Shown piece after piece: positions 53,211-61,016 of a DNA stretch of 64,000 bases (position 1 is the stretch's first letter; each line of letters opens with the position of its first letter). The notes beneath the pieces were generated by a model. That model searched no databases and was not told the origin of the DNA. It saw only the letters and a program-made list of their open reading frames with translations. The position numbers and the translations under genes were made by a program. This stretch comes from Mycolicibacterium crocinum (GTDB taxonomy: Bacteria; Actinomycetota; Actinomycetes; Mycobacteriales; Mycobacteriaceae), in assembly GCF_022370635.2 (NCBI RefSeq), contig NZ_CP092362.2, positions 5,766,001 through 5,830,000 of the forward strand, in the 5' to 3' direction.

Positions 53211-54146
53211 GTGCGCACCGGACTCTCGCTCATGGCCGCCACGGTCCTGCTGACCGTCGCCGCCTGCGCATCGGAGACCGCTCGCCCGGTCAGCACGCCG
53301 GTGACCGGCCCGGCTGCCACCTCGGTGCCCGCCGCCGCGCTGGACTCCCCGGCCGCACCCGACGCGGCGCCGGCGGGTGCCCAACCCCGGCTGGCGTCGG
53401 ATCCCGCGCAACTCGCCGACGACCTCGTCGCCGACGAACTGGCCATCCGCGACCCGTCGACCCCGGAGGCCGCTCTCGTCGCGGCCGCACGCCGTCAGCA
53501 GGTCGCATACCGCAGCATCGGGCGTCACCCCGAATGGGACGCCACGATTCGCCCACGAATCCCGGCGTCGCTGCTCGACGCCTACGACCGTAACGTCGAC
53601 GCCCGGCGCCAGCTCGCCGCGATGGCGCATCCGCGAGACAAGCTGCCCGCCTGGCAGATTCAACCGCCGGCACCGGCCGACGAACTGCTCAGCCACTACC
53701 ACGCGGCCGAGGCCGCGACCGGTGTCGGCTGGAATTACCTGGCGGCGATCAACTTGATCGAAACCCGCTTCGGCAGCATCGCCGGGTTGAGCACCGCCGG
53801 CGCAGACGGGCCGATGCAGTTCCTGCCGTCGACCTTCGCCGCCTACGGCGAGGGCGGCGACATCCGCTCACCGCACGACAGCATCCTCGCCGCCGGGCGT
53901 TACCTGGCCGCCAACGGCTTCGCCACAGAACCCGATCACGCAATTTTCCGCTACAACCACGCCGACCAGTACGTGGCCGCCGTCAAGGATTACGCCGCGG
54001 TACTGGCCGACCCCGCCACGTTCGCCGGCTTCTACCGCTGGGACGTCTACTACGTGACGACCGAGGGCGATGTCGTCCTGCCGATCGGCTACGCCGCCGA
54101 CGCGCCGATGCCCGTGGGCGATTACCTGGCCACGCACCCGCAGTAG
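53211..54146 (+). CDS. Lytic transglycosylase-like (SLT/lysozyme-fold) lipoprotein
   Basis: A 311-residue protein. LLTVAAC is a lipobox with Cys19 as the lipidated residue; then an Ala/Pro-rich linker and a catalytic domain. The catalytic Glu is in AAINLIETRFGSIAGL, and GADGPMQFLPSTFAAYG is the family signature. Expected to cleave peptidoglycan glycan strands while anchored to the membrane. It starts at a GTG. With the divergent M15 peptidase it forms a wall-remodelling pair. Confidence 0.88.
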   Translation: MRTGLSLMAATVLLTVAACASETARPVSTPVTGPAATSVPAAALDSPAAPDAAPAGAQPRLASDPAQLADDLVADELAIRDPSTPEAALVAAARRQQVAYRSIGRHPEWDATIRPRIPASLLDAYDRNVDARRQLAAMAHPRDKLPAWQIQPPAPADELLSHYHAAEAATGVGWNYLAAINLIETRFGSIAGLSTAGADGPMQFLPSTFAAYGEGGDIRSPHDSILAAGRYLAANGFATEPDHAIFRYNHADQYVAAVKDYAAVLADPATFAGFYRWDVYYVTTEGDVVLPIGYAADAPMPVGDYLATHPQ

Positions 54147-54156
54147 ACCGGCCCGA

Positions 54157-54909
54157 TCACAGCACCGGCAGCAGTCGCCGCAGGATCGCGACCGACGACG
54201 CGGCCACTTCGTCGACGAACGCGAGGAAATCGAATCGGGAGTCCCGGCCGGCCAAATCCGACAGTGCCCGGATGACGAGCCACGGGATCCCGAAAGCGTC
54301 CGCCACCTGAGCGACCGCCCCGCCCTCCATCTCGACCGCCAGGCCACCGAACTCCCCGTGCAGGCGCTGCCTGGTGAACTCGCTGTGCACGTACTGATCG
54401 CCGGACAGCACCGTCCCGAATCGGATTGCCGCAGGCCGATCGCCGCCACCCGCGGACCCCGACAGAGCGGGCAACGCGAACCCGTCGAGCCGGCTCGTGA
54501 CGCGAGCCAACAGCTCGGCGTCCACCGCAAACCCGAGCCGGTCAGTGGGGTTGATGAAGGGAACGTGTCCGGCCTGGTAGGTCAAAAGGCCGTCGTCGTC
54601 GATCAGCCCCGCATCGTGCTGGATGACACGATCGGCGATCACCACGTCGCCTACCGCCAATTCCGGGTCGAGCCCACCGGCTACACCCGAGAAAACGATT
54701 GCGCTACAACCGAACCGGTCGGCCAGCACGGTGGTGACGAGGGCGCTGTTCACCTTGCCCATCCCGGCACCGGCCAGTACGACATCGCAGCCGTCCAGCG
54801 TCCCGGCGATGAACTCGGTGTGCCCGACGCGGACCCCCGTAGCGTCGGGCAGCAGCGTGACCAGATGACCGAGTTCTCCCGGAATCGCACAGATCAGTCC
54901 AAGAGGCAC
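54157..54909 (-). CDS. mtnN: 5'-methylthioadenosine/S-adenosylhomocysteine nucleosidase
   Basis: A 250-residue purine nucleosidase. [10 protein letters not shown] is the opening Glu region, [19 protein letters not shown] and [21 protein letters not shown] are typical, [13 protein letters not shown] binds the ribose, and RALSDLAG has the catalytic Asp. It hydrolyses methylthioadenosine and S-adenosylhomocysteine to adenine plus thiosugar in the cytosol. Starts with GTG. Convergent with the lytic transglycosylase gene. Confidence 0.9.
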   Translation of the reverse strand: MPLGLICAIPGELGHLVTLLPDATGVRVGHTEFIAGTLDGCDVVLAGAGMGKVNSALVTTVLADRFGCSAIVFSGVAGGLDPELAVGDVVIADRVIQHDAGLIDDDGLLTYQAGHVPFINPTDRLGFAVDAELLARVTSRLDGFALPALSGSAGGGDRPAAIRFGTVLSGDQYVHSEFTRQRLHGEFGGLAVEMEGGAVAQVADAFGIPWLVIRALSDLAGRDSRFDFLAFVDEVAASSVAILRRLLPVL

Positions 54910-54980
54910 GGTGCAGTGTGGCGGCAGGTACCGCCGGCACGCAATGTTCTCCCGTCAGCCGGTCGATTGGCTGCGACGCG

Positions 54981-55139
54981 TCAGCGAGTGGACTCGTCGG
55001 CGATCTGGTCGGTGTCGACCTTGCCAGGCCCAGCTGGATCGTCGTTCTGGTGATCCAGCTGGTCTTGCAGGACACGCTGCTCTTCGCTGGCTTTCCTGGC
55101 ATCGACCGGCGTTGCCGGCGGCTCGTTGCGCAGTTCCAT
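54981..55139 (-). CDS. Small acidic protein coupled to the CsbD gene
   Basis: A 52-residue highly charged protein, MELRNEPPATPVDARKASEEQ then VLQDQLDHQNDDPAGPGKV, ending DQIADESTR. Hydrophilic, no membrane or signal segment, probably disordered with one helix. Its ATG overlaps the CsbD stop in TGATG, which strongly suggests translational coupling. No family recognised. Likely part of a stress response with CsbD. Confidence 0.65.
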   Translation of the reverse strand: MELRNEPPATPVDARKASEEQRVLQDQLDHQNDDPAGPGKVDTDQIADESTR

Positions 55140-55312
55140 CAGTTCTTGAAGGCGTCTTTGACCTTCTCGCCGGCGTCCTTGAGGCTGGACTTGGCCTGAT
55201 CGAGCTTGCCTTCGTTTTCGGTGCTCTTGTCACCGGAAGCGCGGCCCACTCCCTCTTTGGCCTTGCCCGCGACGTCGTCGACCTTGTTGCTGATCTTGTC
55301 TGAGATACCCAT
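55139..55312 (-). CDS. CsbD-family stress protein
   Basis: A 57-residue protein. GISDKISNKVDDVAGKAKEGVG and KLDQAKSSLKDAGEKVKDAF are the CsbD pattern, a small helical general-stress protein of unknown mechanism. The upstream part of this frame is noncoding. Coupled to the 52-residue acidic gene. Confidence 0.88.
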   Translation of the reverse strand: MGISDKISNKVDDVAGKAKEGVGRASGDKSTENEGKLDQAKSSLKDAGEKVKDAFKN

Positions 55313-55353
55313 AGGTCGCGTGTACCTCGGTAGCCCGATTACGAAACTCGCCG

Positions 55354-55692
55354 TTACTTCTCGGGGCCGCGGACCGTCCACACCACGAGGTACGAACCGG
55401 CGACCGGAACCCAGCCAAAGCGCCGCGAGTCGACGGCGCCCGGCGCGCGGGGATTGTCCGAGCACGCTTCAAAAGTCGCGCCACGGCCGCGCCCGCGCAC
55501 CTCCCCCACGCGTTTGATCAACCACCGCGACGGCGACGTGGGATCGGGGAACACCCGTAGCTGGCCTGTACGCATCCTGCCGCCGCGAACCGCCAGGAGA
55601 CCGTCACCGGGCCGAAGCGTCGGCAGCATCGAGTCCTCGACCACCAGAAACCGGCGCAGTGGCCAGTACCCGAGCCCATGGTTCTCGCGCAT
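55354..55692 (-). CDS. sodX: S24/S26-type peptidase, probable NiSOD maturation protease
   Basis: A 112-residue signal-peptidase-like protein. VEDSMLPTLRPGDGLLAVRGG holds the nucleophile Ser, and WLIKRVGEVRGRG the general-base Lys; no membrane helix is seen. SodX proteases of this family remove the propeptide of nickel superoxide dismutase. It is divergent from sodN with only 23 bases between ATGs, so both are controlled together, or its true start lies further inside. Confidence 0.85.
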   Translation of the reverse strand: MRENHGLGYWPLRRFLVVEDSMLPTLRPGDGLLAVRGGRMRTGQLRVFPDPTSPSRWLIKRVGEVRGRGRGATFEACSDNPRAPGAVDSRRFGWVPVAGSYLVVWTVRGPEK

Positions 55693-55715
55693 GTTGAAAG
55701 GGTAAGTTAGGGCAC

Positions 55716-56138
55716 ATGCTGCATAGACTTTTCGCCAACGCCACCCCTGCCCATGCTCACTGCGACCTGTACTGCGGCGTCTACGACCCCGCCCAGGCCA
55801 AGATCGAGGCCCTGTCGTGCCTCAAGACGATCCAGAAGTACCACGACTCCGATGACGACCATTTCAAGGCCCGCGCGATCATCATCAAGGAGCGGCAGGC
55901 CGAGGAGGTCAAGCATCACCTGATGGTGCTGTGGGCCGACTTCTTCACCAAGGACCACTTCGAGCAGTTCCCCAACCTGCACCAGCTGTTCTGGGACGGC
56001 GTGCACGGTGCCGGCGACGTCAAGAAGTCGCTCGACGCCGCCGTCGCCGAGAAGCTGCTCAAGACCATCGACGAGATCTCCGACATCTTCTGGCAGACCG
56101 ACAAGGGCAAGCAGATGGGCGTGTACCCGCCTGCCTGA
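55716..56138 (+). CDS. sodN: Nickel superoxide dismutase
   Basis: A 140-residue precursor. A 14-residue propeptide (MLHRLFANATPAHA) precedes His1 of the Ni hook HCDLYCGVY, in which His1, Cys2 and Cys6 bind nickel after cleavage. Four-helix bundle motifs follow (RAIIIKERQAEEVKHHLMVLW). Position 5 is Tyr rather than the Pro of the Streptomyces enzyme, and an extra Cys occurs in ALSCLK. NiSOD is not typical of mycobacteria, which usually rely on Fe/Mn-SOD. A strong hairpin follows the stop. Confidence 0.94.
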   Translation: MLHRLFANATPAHAHCDLYCGVYDPAQAKIEALSCLKTIQKYHDSDDDHFKARAIIIKERQAEEVKHHLMVLWADFFTKDHFEQFPNLHQLFWDGVHGAGDVKKSLDAAVAEKLLKTIDEISDIFWQTDKGKQMGVYPPA

Positions 56139-56152
56139 CAACTGACGTCCCA

Positions 56153-56183
56153 GTGCCGCGCGGTCGCAATGACCGCGCGGCAC
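56153..56183. terminator. Hairpin terminator after sodN
   Basis: A perfect 13-base stem (GTGCCGCGCGGTC) with a 5-base loop, followed by TTGTGTTTT. It serves sodN and, from the other side, the Nudix gene. Confidence 0.88.
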
Positions 56184-56196
56184 TTGTGTTTTGGGG

Positions 56197-56913
56197 TTAC
56201 TTCCAGGCGAACAGCGGCTGCTCGAGATCGTCGACCGGATCGTGGCGGCCTTCGAGGCACAGCCACCGAAGCTGAAGCAGCACAGCACCGGTCGGCGCGT
56301 GAATGAGGTCGTTGCCCAGCGGCATCTGGACGACAGGGCGAGGGCTTTCGGGGATGGTGATGAAGCGCGGCGAGTCCGGTCGCTGCAGCTGATGCAACCC
56401 CACCCGGTAGACGGCGACGACCTCGTCGGGTGAGGGCCGGGGATCGAGCCGGCCACCTCCCCAGATCACCACCGGGGTGATGATGTAGCCGGAGCGTGTC
56501 GGATAGTCGTCGAGCAGTCCCAGCACCGATGAGTCGGGCAGGTTCACGCCGACCTCCTCGTCGAGTTCCCGCAGGGCCGCGTCGACGGCGGTCTCCCCCG
56601 GGTCCAGCCGGCCACCGGGCAGCGCCCATTGCGCGGAATGCGAACTCAGTCGGGATGCCCTGCGACACAGGAAGAATGCAGCGCCCCCGGAGACGCCGAC
56701 CATCCGGCCGTCGAGGCCGGGCTCCATCGGACGGCCGGCGATCCAGTCGTCGACGGGCGCTGGATCGACCCGATCCTCACCGGTCTCGGAGTCGACCAGC
56801 ACCACCGCGACGGCGGCGTGCCGCTTGCTCGGATCGCTCACCGCACGACGGTCATGTCCGGCCAGATGGTCGCGGATCTGGTCCCGCAGCGCCTCGTTGT
56901 AAGTGATCGTCAC
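56197..56913 (-). CDS. Nudix hydrolase
   Basis: A 238-residue hydrolase. The Nudix box is complete: GGRLDPGETAVDAAL with RELDEEVGV. The N-terminal part (DHLAGHDRR, then KRHAAVAVVLVD) is as in CoA-pyrophosphatase-like mycobacterial Nudix proteins. Substrate unknown. GTG start. Convergent with sodN. Confidence 0.88.
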   Translation of the reverse strand: MTITYNEALRDQIRDHLAGHDRRAVSDPSKRHAAVAVVLVDSETGEDRVDPAPVDDWIAGRPMEPGLDGRMVGVSGGAAFFLCRRASRLSSHSAQWALPGGRLDPGETAVDAALRELDEEVGVNLPDSSVLGLLDDYPTRSGYIITPVVIWGGGRLDPRPSPDEVVAVYRVGLHQLQRPDSPRFITIPESPRPVVQMPLGNDLIHAPTGAVLLQLRWLCLEGRHDPVDDLEQPLFAWK

Positions 56914-57014
56914 CGTTGCACCATAGAGCGGCGTACTTGCCCCTGAGACACGAGGACGCCGCGAGGCGCCGACATCCAGGCGATCAGATGGCACCCCGCG
57001 GCGTCACGCGGAAA

Positions 57015-57299
57015 TCAGTACGTCGGGACAAAAACTCCGTTGATCCAAACGCCCCAGTGATTCCAGCCCTCGTCCCAGACCTGCTTGTTGCCGTTGGCCC
57101 ACGACGGGTCGACCGGCTTCGGCGGCGCCCAGGCCGGCGGAGTGCCGGCATCGGGACCGGCCGGCGGCAGCATCGGCTGCCCGGGAGCGGGCGGCGGGGG
57201 CGGCGGGCTGGCGCTGGCGGTTGCGGCACTCAATCCCAAGGCGCTCGCCGCTACTCCACCGGCAACTGCGGCACCGGCAACAATGTCGATCAACTTCAT
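57015..57299 (-). CDS. Small secreted Pro/Trp-rich protein
   Basis: A 94-residue precursor. The signal peptide (MKLIDIVAGAAVAGG to ATASA, 30 residues) is followed by a Pro-rich run and a Trp-rich end (DPSWANGNKQVWDEGWNHWGVW, then VFVPTY). Trp-rich tails of this kind occur in mycobacterial small secreted proteins of unknown function. GGAG precedes the ATG at 9 bases. It stands alone. Confidence 0.78.
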   Translation of the reverse strand: MKLIDIVAGAAVAGGVAASALGLSAATASASPPPPPPAPGQPMLPPAGPDAGTPPAWAPPKPVDPSWANGNKQVWDEGWNHWGVWINGVFVPTY

Positions 57300-57422
57300 G
57301 GCTTCGTGCTCCAATCCTGCGTCAATCGTGCTTGGTTAACGATCTGCCTGGTATGGCTATAGCTATCCAGATCTGCGATCGATAAACATCCGAAGCACTG
57401 GGCAGGGCAAATACCGGACCAC

Positions 57423-58244
57423 TCAGTCCGATCCCATCGCCGCCGCAATCGACTGCGCCATCAACCGCGCCGCGTCGTTGCGATCCATCGATGCCAGCAA
57501 TTGCCCGACGCCGCGCATCTGCTCACCCACGAGCACCGTCGGACCGTTGGTCAGGTTGGCGAACGCCTCGGACACGACGTCCCCGACGGGTACCGCGTCG
57601 GTCGGCATCTGGTCCTCGGACGCGAGTGTGCCGCGTTGGTATTCGAGCTTGCGCAACGCAGGTGTGTCGGTCTTGCCGAGGATGAGCCCGATGACGTCGA
57701 CGCCCTTGTCGTGCAGTTCGCTCCATAGGGCCTCGGCGAACACCATGTCGAAGGCCTTGGATGCGCCGTACGCCACCATGTTGGGGCCACCGACGAAACC
57801 GGCCCCGGACCCGAACACCACGATCCCGCCTCGGCCCCGCTGGACCATGGGGGCGGCGTAGTGATGGCTGAGCTGCATCGGCACCACGCAGTTGCGCTGC
57901 ACCATCGTCTCGGCGGCTGCGATCGAATTGGACAGAAACGGTGTGAAGTCGGGGTCGGCGCCCGCGCAGTACACCAGGAAGCCGACCTCGAGGTCGGCGG
58001 TCGCGTCGATCACCGAGGCGGCCGCACCGGATACGGCGAGATCGATTGCCAGTGTGCGAGTTTCGACGCCGTACCGCTGGCGGATGCTCGCGGCGACATC
58101 GTCGAGCACCGCTTGCCTGCGTGCGAGCAACACCACGTTGAGTCCACGCTCGGCCAGCGCGTCGGCGAAGGCCGCACCCACCCCGTCGGAGGCACCCGCG
58201 ATCACAGCCCAGGGTCCATACCGCGTGGCGAACTCGTCGCTCAT
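57423..58244 (-). CDS. Short-chain dehydrogenase/reductase
   Basis: A 273-residue SDR. Cofactor loop IAGASDGVGAA, VYCAGAD, then YGASKAFDM with the active Tyr and Lys. The C-terminal part is longer than in classical SDRs (TVLVGEQMRGVGQLLASMDR). Substrate unknown. Last of three coupled genes; its ATG overlaps the NTF2-like stop by 4 bases. Confidence 0.92.
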   Translation of the reverse strand: MSDEFATRYGPWAVIAGASDGVGAAFADALAERGLNVVLLARRQAVLDDVAASIRQRYGVETRTLAIDLAVSGAAASVIDATADLEVGFLVYCAGADPDFTPFLSNSIAAAETMVQRNCVVPMQLSHHYAAPMVQRGRGGIVVFGSGAGFVGGPNMVAYGASKAFDMVFAEALWSELHDKGVDVIGLILGKTDTPALRKLEYQRGTLASEDQMPTDAVPVGDVVSEAFANLTNGPTVLVGEQMRGVGQLLASMDRNDAARLMAQSIAAAMGSD

Positions 58245-58645
58245 GAGAACTTGACCTGCACGCTCGTGAACACACGCCGTGCGATCCGCCAGCCGGCCTC
58301 GGTGCGGACGATCTCGTCGTCGTAGAAGCCCTTGGCGTTCACCCCGGAGTTGTTGTCGGCAGCCATGATCCACGCGTCGACGTAACAGCGGGTGACAGCA
58401 CGGTCGCCCTGCAGGTCGATCACGATATTGCTGATGCGATGCATGAGGTAGCCGGCTTCGCGATGCGCGACGTCCATGAACTCGGTGACCGCCTCGACTC
58501 CGTCCCACACCCCGATCTCGCCGTAGTCGAGCTGGCAATCGGGAGTGAACACCATCCGGAAGAGGTCCCAGTCGCGCCGGTCGATACCGGTGGCGTAGCG
58601 GATGAGAAGGTCCGAAACGTCCTGCCGGTCTTGAAGTTCACTCAT
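58241..58645 (-). CDS. NTF2-like (SnoaL-type) protein
   Basis: A 134-residue cone-shaped alpha+beta protein: DVSDLLIRYATGIDRRDWDLFRMVF, LDYGEIGVWDGVEAV, and GFYDDEIVRTEAGWRIARRVF. Such proteins are dehydratases, isomerases or small-molecule binders of polyketide or steroid metabolism. It overlaps both neighbours by 4 bases, giving a tightly coupled three-gene operon. Confidence 0.88.
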   Translation of the reverse strand: MSELQDRQDVSDLLIRYATGIDRRDWDLFRMVFTPDCQLDYGEIGVWDGVEAVTEFMDVAHREAGYLMHRISNIVIDLQGDRAVTRCYVDAWIMAADNNSGVNAKGFYDDEIVRTEAGWRIARRVFTSVQVKFS

Positions 58646-59694
58646 GCGGGGTCTCCGTTCGGGTGCACGATGATTCGCGGCGGCCCAGCGGAACGCCGGG
58701 CCAGGTCGATGGCTTCGGGTACCTCGTCGAGGGTCACGATCCTACCCACGCTCGGCAGGGGGTCGAGGCGCTTGGCGGCGATCGCATCCAGCGTGCCGTA
58801 CCAGTCCTGCGGCATGGGACCGCCACCGAATTGGATGGTCACCCCCTGCCGCGTCGCGGTGGTGATGTCGAGAGTGTCACCGGTGTACCAGCCACCGGCA
58901 CAATAGATTCGAGTGGCCATGTCGGCGGATTCGACGAGCTTCTGGATCAGTCCGCTCGCGCCGACGCATTCGAACACGACGGCCGGCCCCCACAGATTGC
59001 GCTCGCTGCGCAGTTCGCGCCACACATCGAACGGGGAGCGCTCCGCCGGGTCGACGACGACGTGGGCACCGAAGGCGTCGCGTGCCAGATCGCGGCGGTC
59101 CTGCTGATAATCGGACACCACGATCGGTTCGATCACACGCTCGGCCAGTGCCGCCACCGCCGACAATCCAATGGCGCCTGCACCGATGACGATCGGGATC
59201 TCACCAGGTTGTACATCAGCCGATCGCACGTAGAACTCGCCCACCGCGAACGCGTCGACCAGAGCCGCCGCGTCGCTGGAGACGTCGCCGTCGACCACCC
59301 GGGCGATCGACTCGGCGACCACGAGTAGCTCGGCGAAGCTGCCCTGCGCCTCCGGGTGCTGGCCGATGATGCGCGCACCGTCGGCTCCGCCGTTGACCAG
59401 ACGGATCGGAATGGACGTCACCCGGGCGCCGATCGGGATCTGCTCGCTGCACCCCGGCCCACGCGCGATGACCTCCCCGACGAACTCGTGCCCGAGGACG
59501 ATGTCGCGGTCCGCGTCGTACAGGGAGCGGCCCGTGGGATCGTCGAGGCTCAGCTGCGGGTGATCCATGAAATGCACGTCAGATGCACAGATCGCGGTGC
59601 TCAGTGTGCGCAGAAGCAATTCCCCCTGGCCGGGGACCGGATCCGGTGTCTCCCGCACCTCGACCGCGCCGTGTCGCAATACCGCTGCCCGCAC
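58642..59694 (-). CDS. Zinc-binding medium-chain alcohol dehydrogenase
   Basis: A 350-residue MDR enzyme. The catalytic zinc site is ICASDVHFMDH and GHEFVGEV; the NAD(P) loop is GAGAIGLSAVAA. The four-Cys structural zinc lobe of classical alcohol dehydrogenases is missing. Substrate unknown. GTG start fixed by the conserved VRAAVLRHGAVEV. First gene of an operon with NTF2-like and SDR genes, divergent from an IclR gene that probably controls it. Confidence 0.9.
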   Translation of the reverse strand: MRAAVLRHGAVEVRETPDPVPGQGELLLRTLSTAICASDVHFMDHPQLSLDDPTGRSLYDADRDIVLGHEFVGEVIARGPGCSEQIPIGARVTSIPIRLVNGGADGARIIGQHPEAQGSFAELLVVAESIARVVDGDVSSDAAALVDAFAVGEFYVRSADVQPGEIPIVIGAGAIGLSAVAALAERVIEPIVVSDYQQDRRDLARDAFGAHVVVDPAERSPFDVWRELRSERNLWGPAVVFECVGASGLIQKLVESADMATRIYCAGGWYTGDTLDITTATRQGVTIQFGGGPMPQDWYGTLDAIAAKRLDPLPSVGRIVTLDEVPEAIDLARRSAGPPRIIVHPNGDPA

Positions 59695-59726
59695 GCCCGG
59701 CCCCTCCGGTTGGCTTTCTCTACTAT

Positions 59727-59743
59727 TCGAGATAGCATCTCGA
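59727..59743. promoter_or_regulatory. Palindromic operator between the dehydrogenase operon and iclR-type gene
   Basis: TCGAGATAGCATCTCGA, two exact 7-base arms around AGC, 33 bases from the dehydrogenase start and 44 from the IclR start. A likely IclR binding site controlling both directions. Confidence 0.72.
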
Positions 59744-59786
59744 CCATTCAAAATGACACTAGGAAGACCGGCGGCTGGAGTCAAGG

Positions 59787-60653
59787 ATGAAAGGGTCCAC
59801 ATCGGCGCCGACCGCGCGCGTTCTCGACATCGTCGAATTGCTTGCCAAGCCCGGAAACGAGCAACTGCGGTTCTCCGACATCGTGCGCGAACTCGACCTG
59901 ACCCAGGCCACCGCGCACTCGATCCTCAAGACCCTCAGCGACCGGGGATGGGTGACCCGGGACCCGGTGGGCAAGGCGTTCCGCCTGGGTCCTGCACTTG
60001 CCGTCGTGGCCGCACGCACCGGCGCGGTGCGGCCGCTGGCACATGCGGCGCATAAGGCCGTCGCGCAGCTGTCCGCGGAATTGGGTTATGCGGCTTCGGT
60101 TGTCGAACGCGTCGGTGACTCCCTGGTGATCACCGCCTTCGAAGGCGGCGATGCGGGCACGCAGACCCCGCACGGGGAGCGGATCGCCTATGCCCCGCCG
60201 TTCGGGGTTGCCTTCGCGGCGTGGGATACCCCTGAGGAACAACGGGCGTGGATCGCCCGCTCCGGCTCGGCGAATCCTGAACTGGCCGAACGGTTGGAAC
60301 GGGTGTTGGTGCGCACCCGCGAGCGTGGGTTCGACGTGGACTGGACCACGCAGGCCCTCGGGCAGATGACCAAACTGGTGGGCGCACTGCGTGACGATGT
60401 GCCCGCGCATGTCGGGGCGATGTTGGATCAGCTGCTGGTCGAGTGCGCGACCATCGGCCTGCTGCCCGAAAATGACTTGGCGCCAAGGCCGCAACCGATT
60501 GCGTCCATCTGCGCACCGGTCTTCGACGACACGGGCCGGGTGGCCATGATCCTGGCGGTGCACCCGTTCGTGCGGCTGCCGATGCGCCGCGTCACCGCAC
60601 TGGGGACACGGCTTGTCGAGGCGGCGACTTACTTGCGCGCGAGCGGGCTGTAG
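59787..60653 (+). CDS. IclR-family transcriptional regulator
   Basis: A 288-residue regulator. The N-terminal winged HTH is ARVLDIVELLAKPGNEQLRFSDIVRELDLTQATAHSILKTLSDRGWV; the C-terminal IclR ligand domain includes RIAYAPPFGVAFAAW. It lies opposite the three-gene dehydrogenase operon. Its end overlaps the convergent VOC gene by 25 bases. Confidence 0.93.
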   Translation: MKGSTSAPTARVLDIVELLAKPGNEQLRFSDIVRELDLTQATAHSILKTLSDRGWVTRDPVGKAFRLGPALAVVAARTGAVRPLAHAAHKAVAQLSAELGYAASVVERVGDSLVITAFEGGDAGTQTPHGERIAYAPPFGVAFAAWDTPEEQRAWIARSGSANPELAERLERVLVRTRERGFDVDWTTQALGQMTKLVGALRDDVPAHVGAMLDQLLVECATIGLLPENDLAPRPQPIASICAPVFDDTGRVAMILAVHPFVRLPMRRVTALGTRLVEAATYLRASGL

Positions 60654-60985
60654 AAGACCAGCCCGTTGCCCTTGGGGTCGTAGACCACGGCGCGGCGCTC
60701 GTGCGCATCGTCGTACGGGCCCTTCACGATCCCGCCGCCGGCGGCCTCGACAGCCTTGGCTGCCGCGTCGACGTCGGCGGTCTTGATGCCGACGACGACC
60801 TGTCCGGGGATCGGATGGTCGATCTCGGTCGCCAGCGCCAAGGTGATCGGACCGCCATCGAGCGCGGCGAAATGCGTGCCGTCGCTGAATTTCACGCCCA
60901 TGCCCAGGGTGTCACTGTAGAACTTGATCGACTCATCCAGATTGTCGGTCGACAGGATGATCATCTTGACTTCGTGGTCGCTCAT
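60629..60985 (-). CDS. VOC-family protein
   Basis: A 118-residue glyoxalase-fold protein: VKMIILSTDNLDESIKFYSDTLGM and RRAVVYDPKGNGLVFYSPL. Ligand unknown. Last gene of the sigma factor-led operon, 31 bases behind the ThuA-like gene. Confidence 0.88.
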   Translation of the reverse strand: MSDHEVKMIILSTDNLDESIKFYSDTLGMGVKFSDGTHFAALDGGPITLALATEIDHPIPGQVVVGIKTADVDAAAKAVEAAGGGIVKGPYDDAHERRAVVYDPKGNGLVFYSPLARK

Positions 60986-61016
60986 TACGCCTCCTGTGTC
61001 TGAAGCGCCCTCAAGA

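Noticed and set aside
54981-55312. Toxin-antitoxin pair
   Set aside because: One member is CsbD and the other a disordered acidic peptide; neither has a toxin motif.
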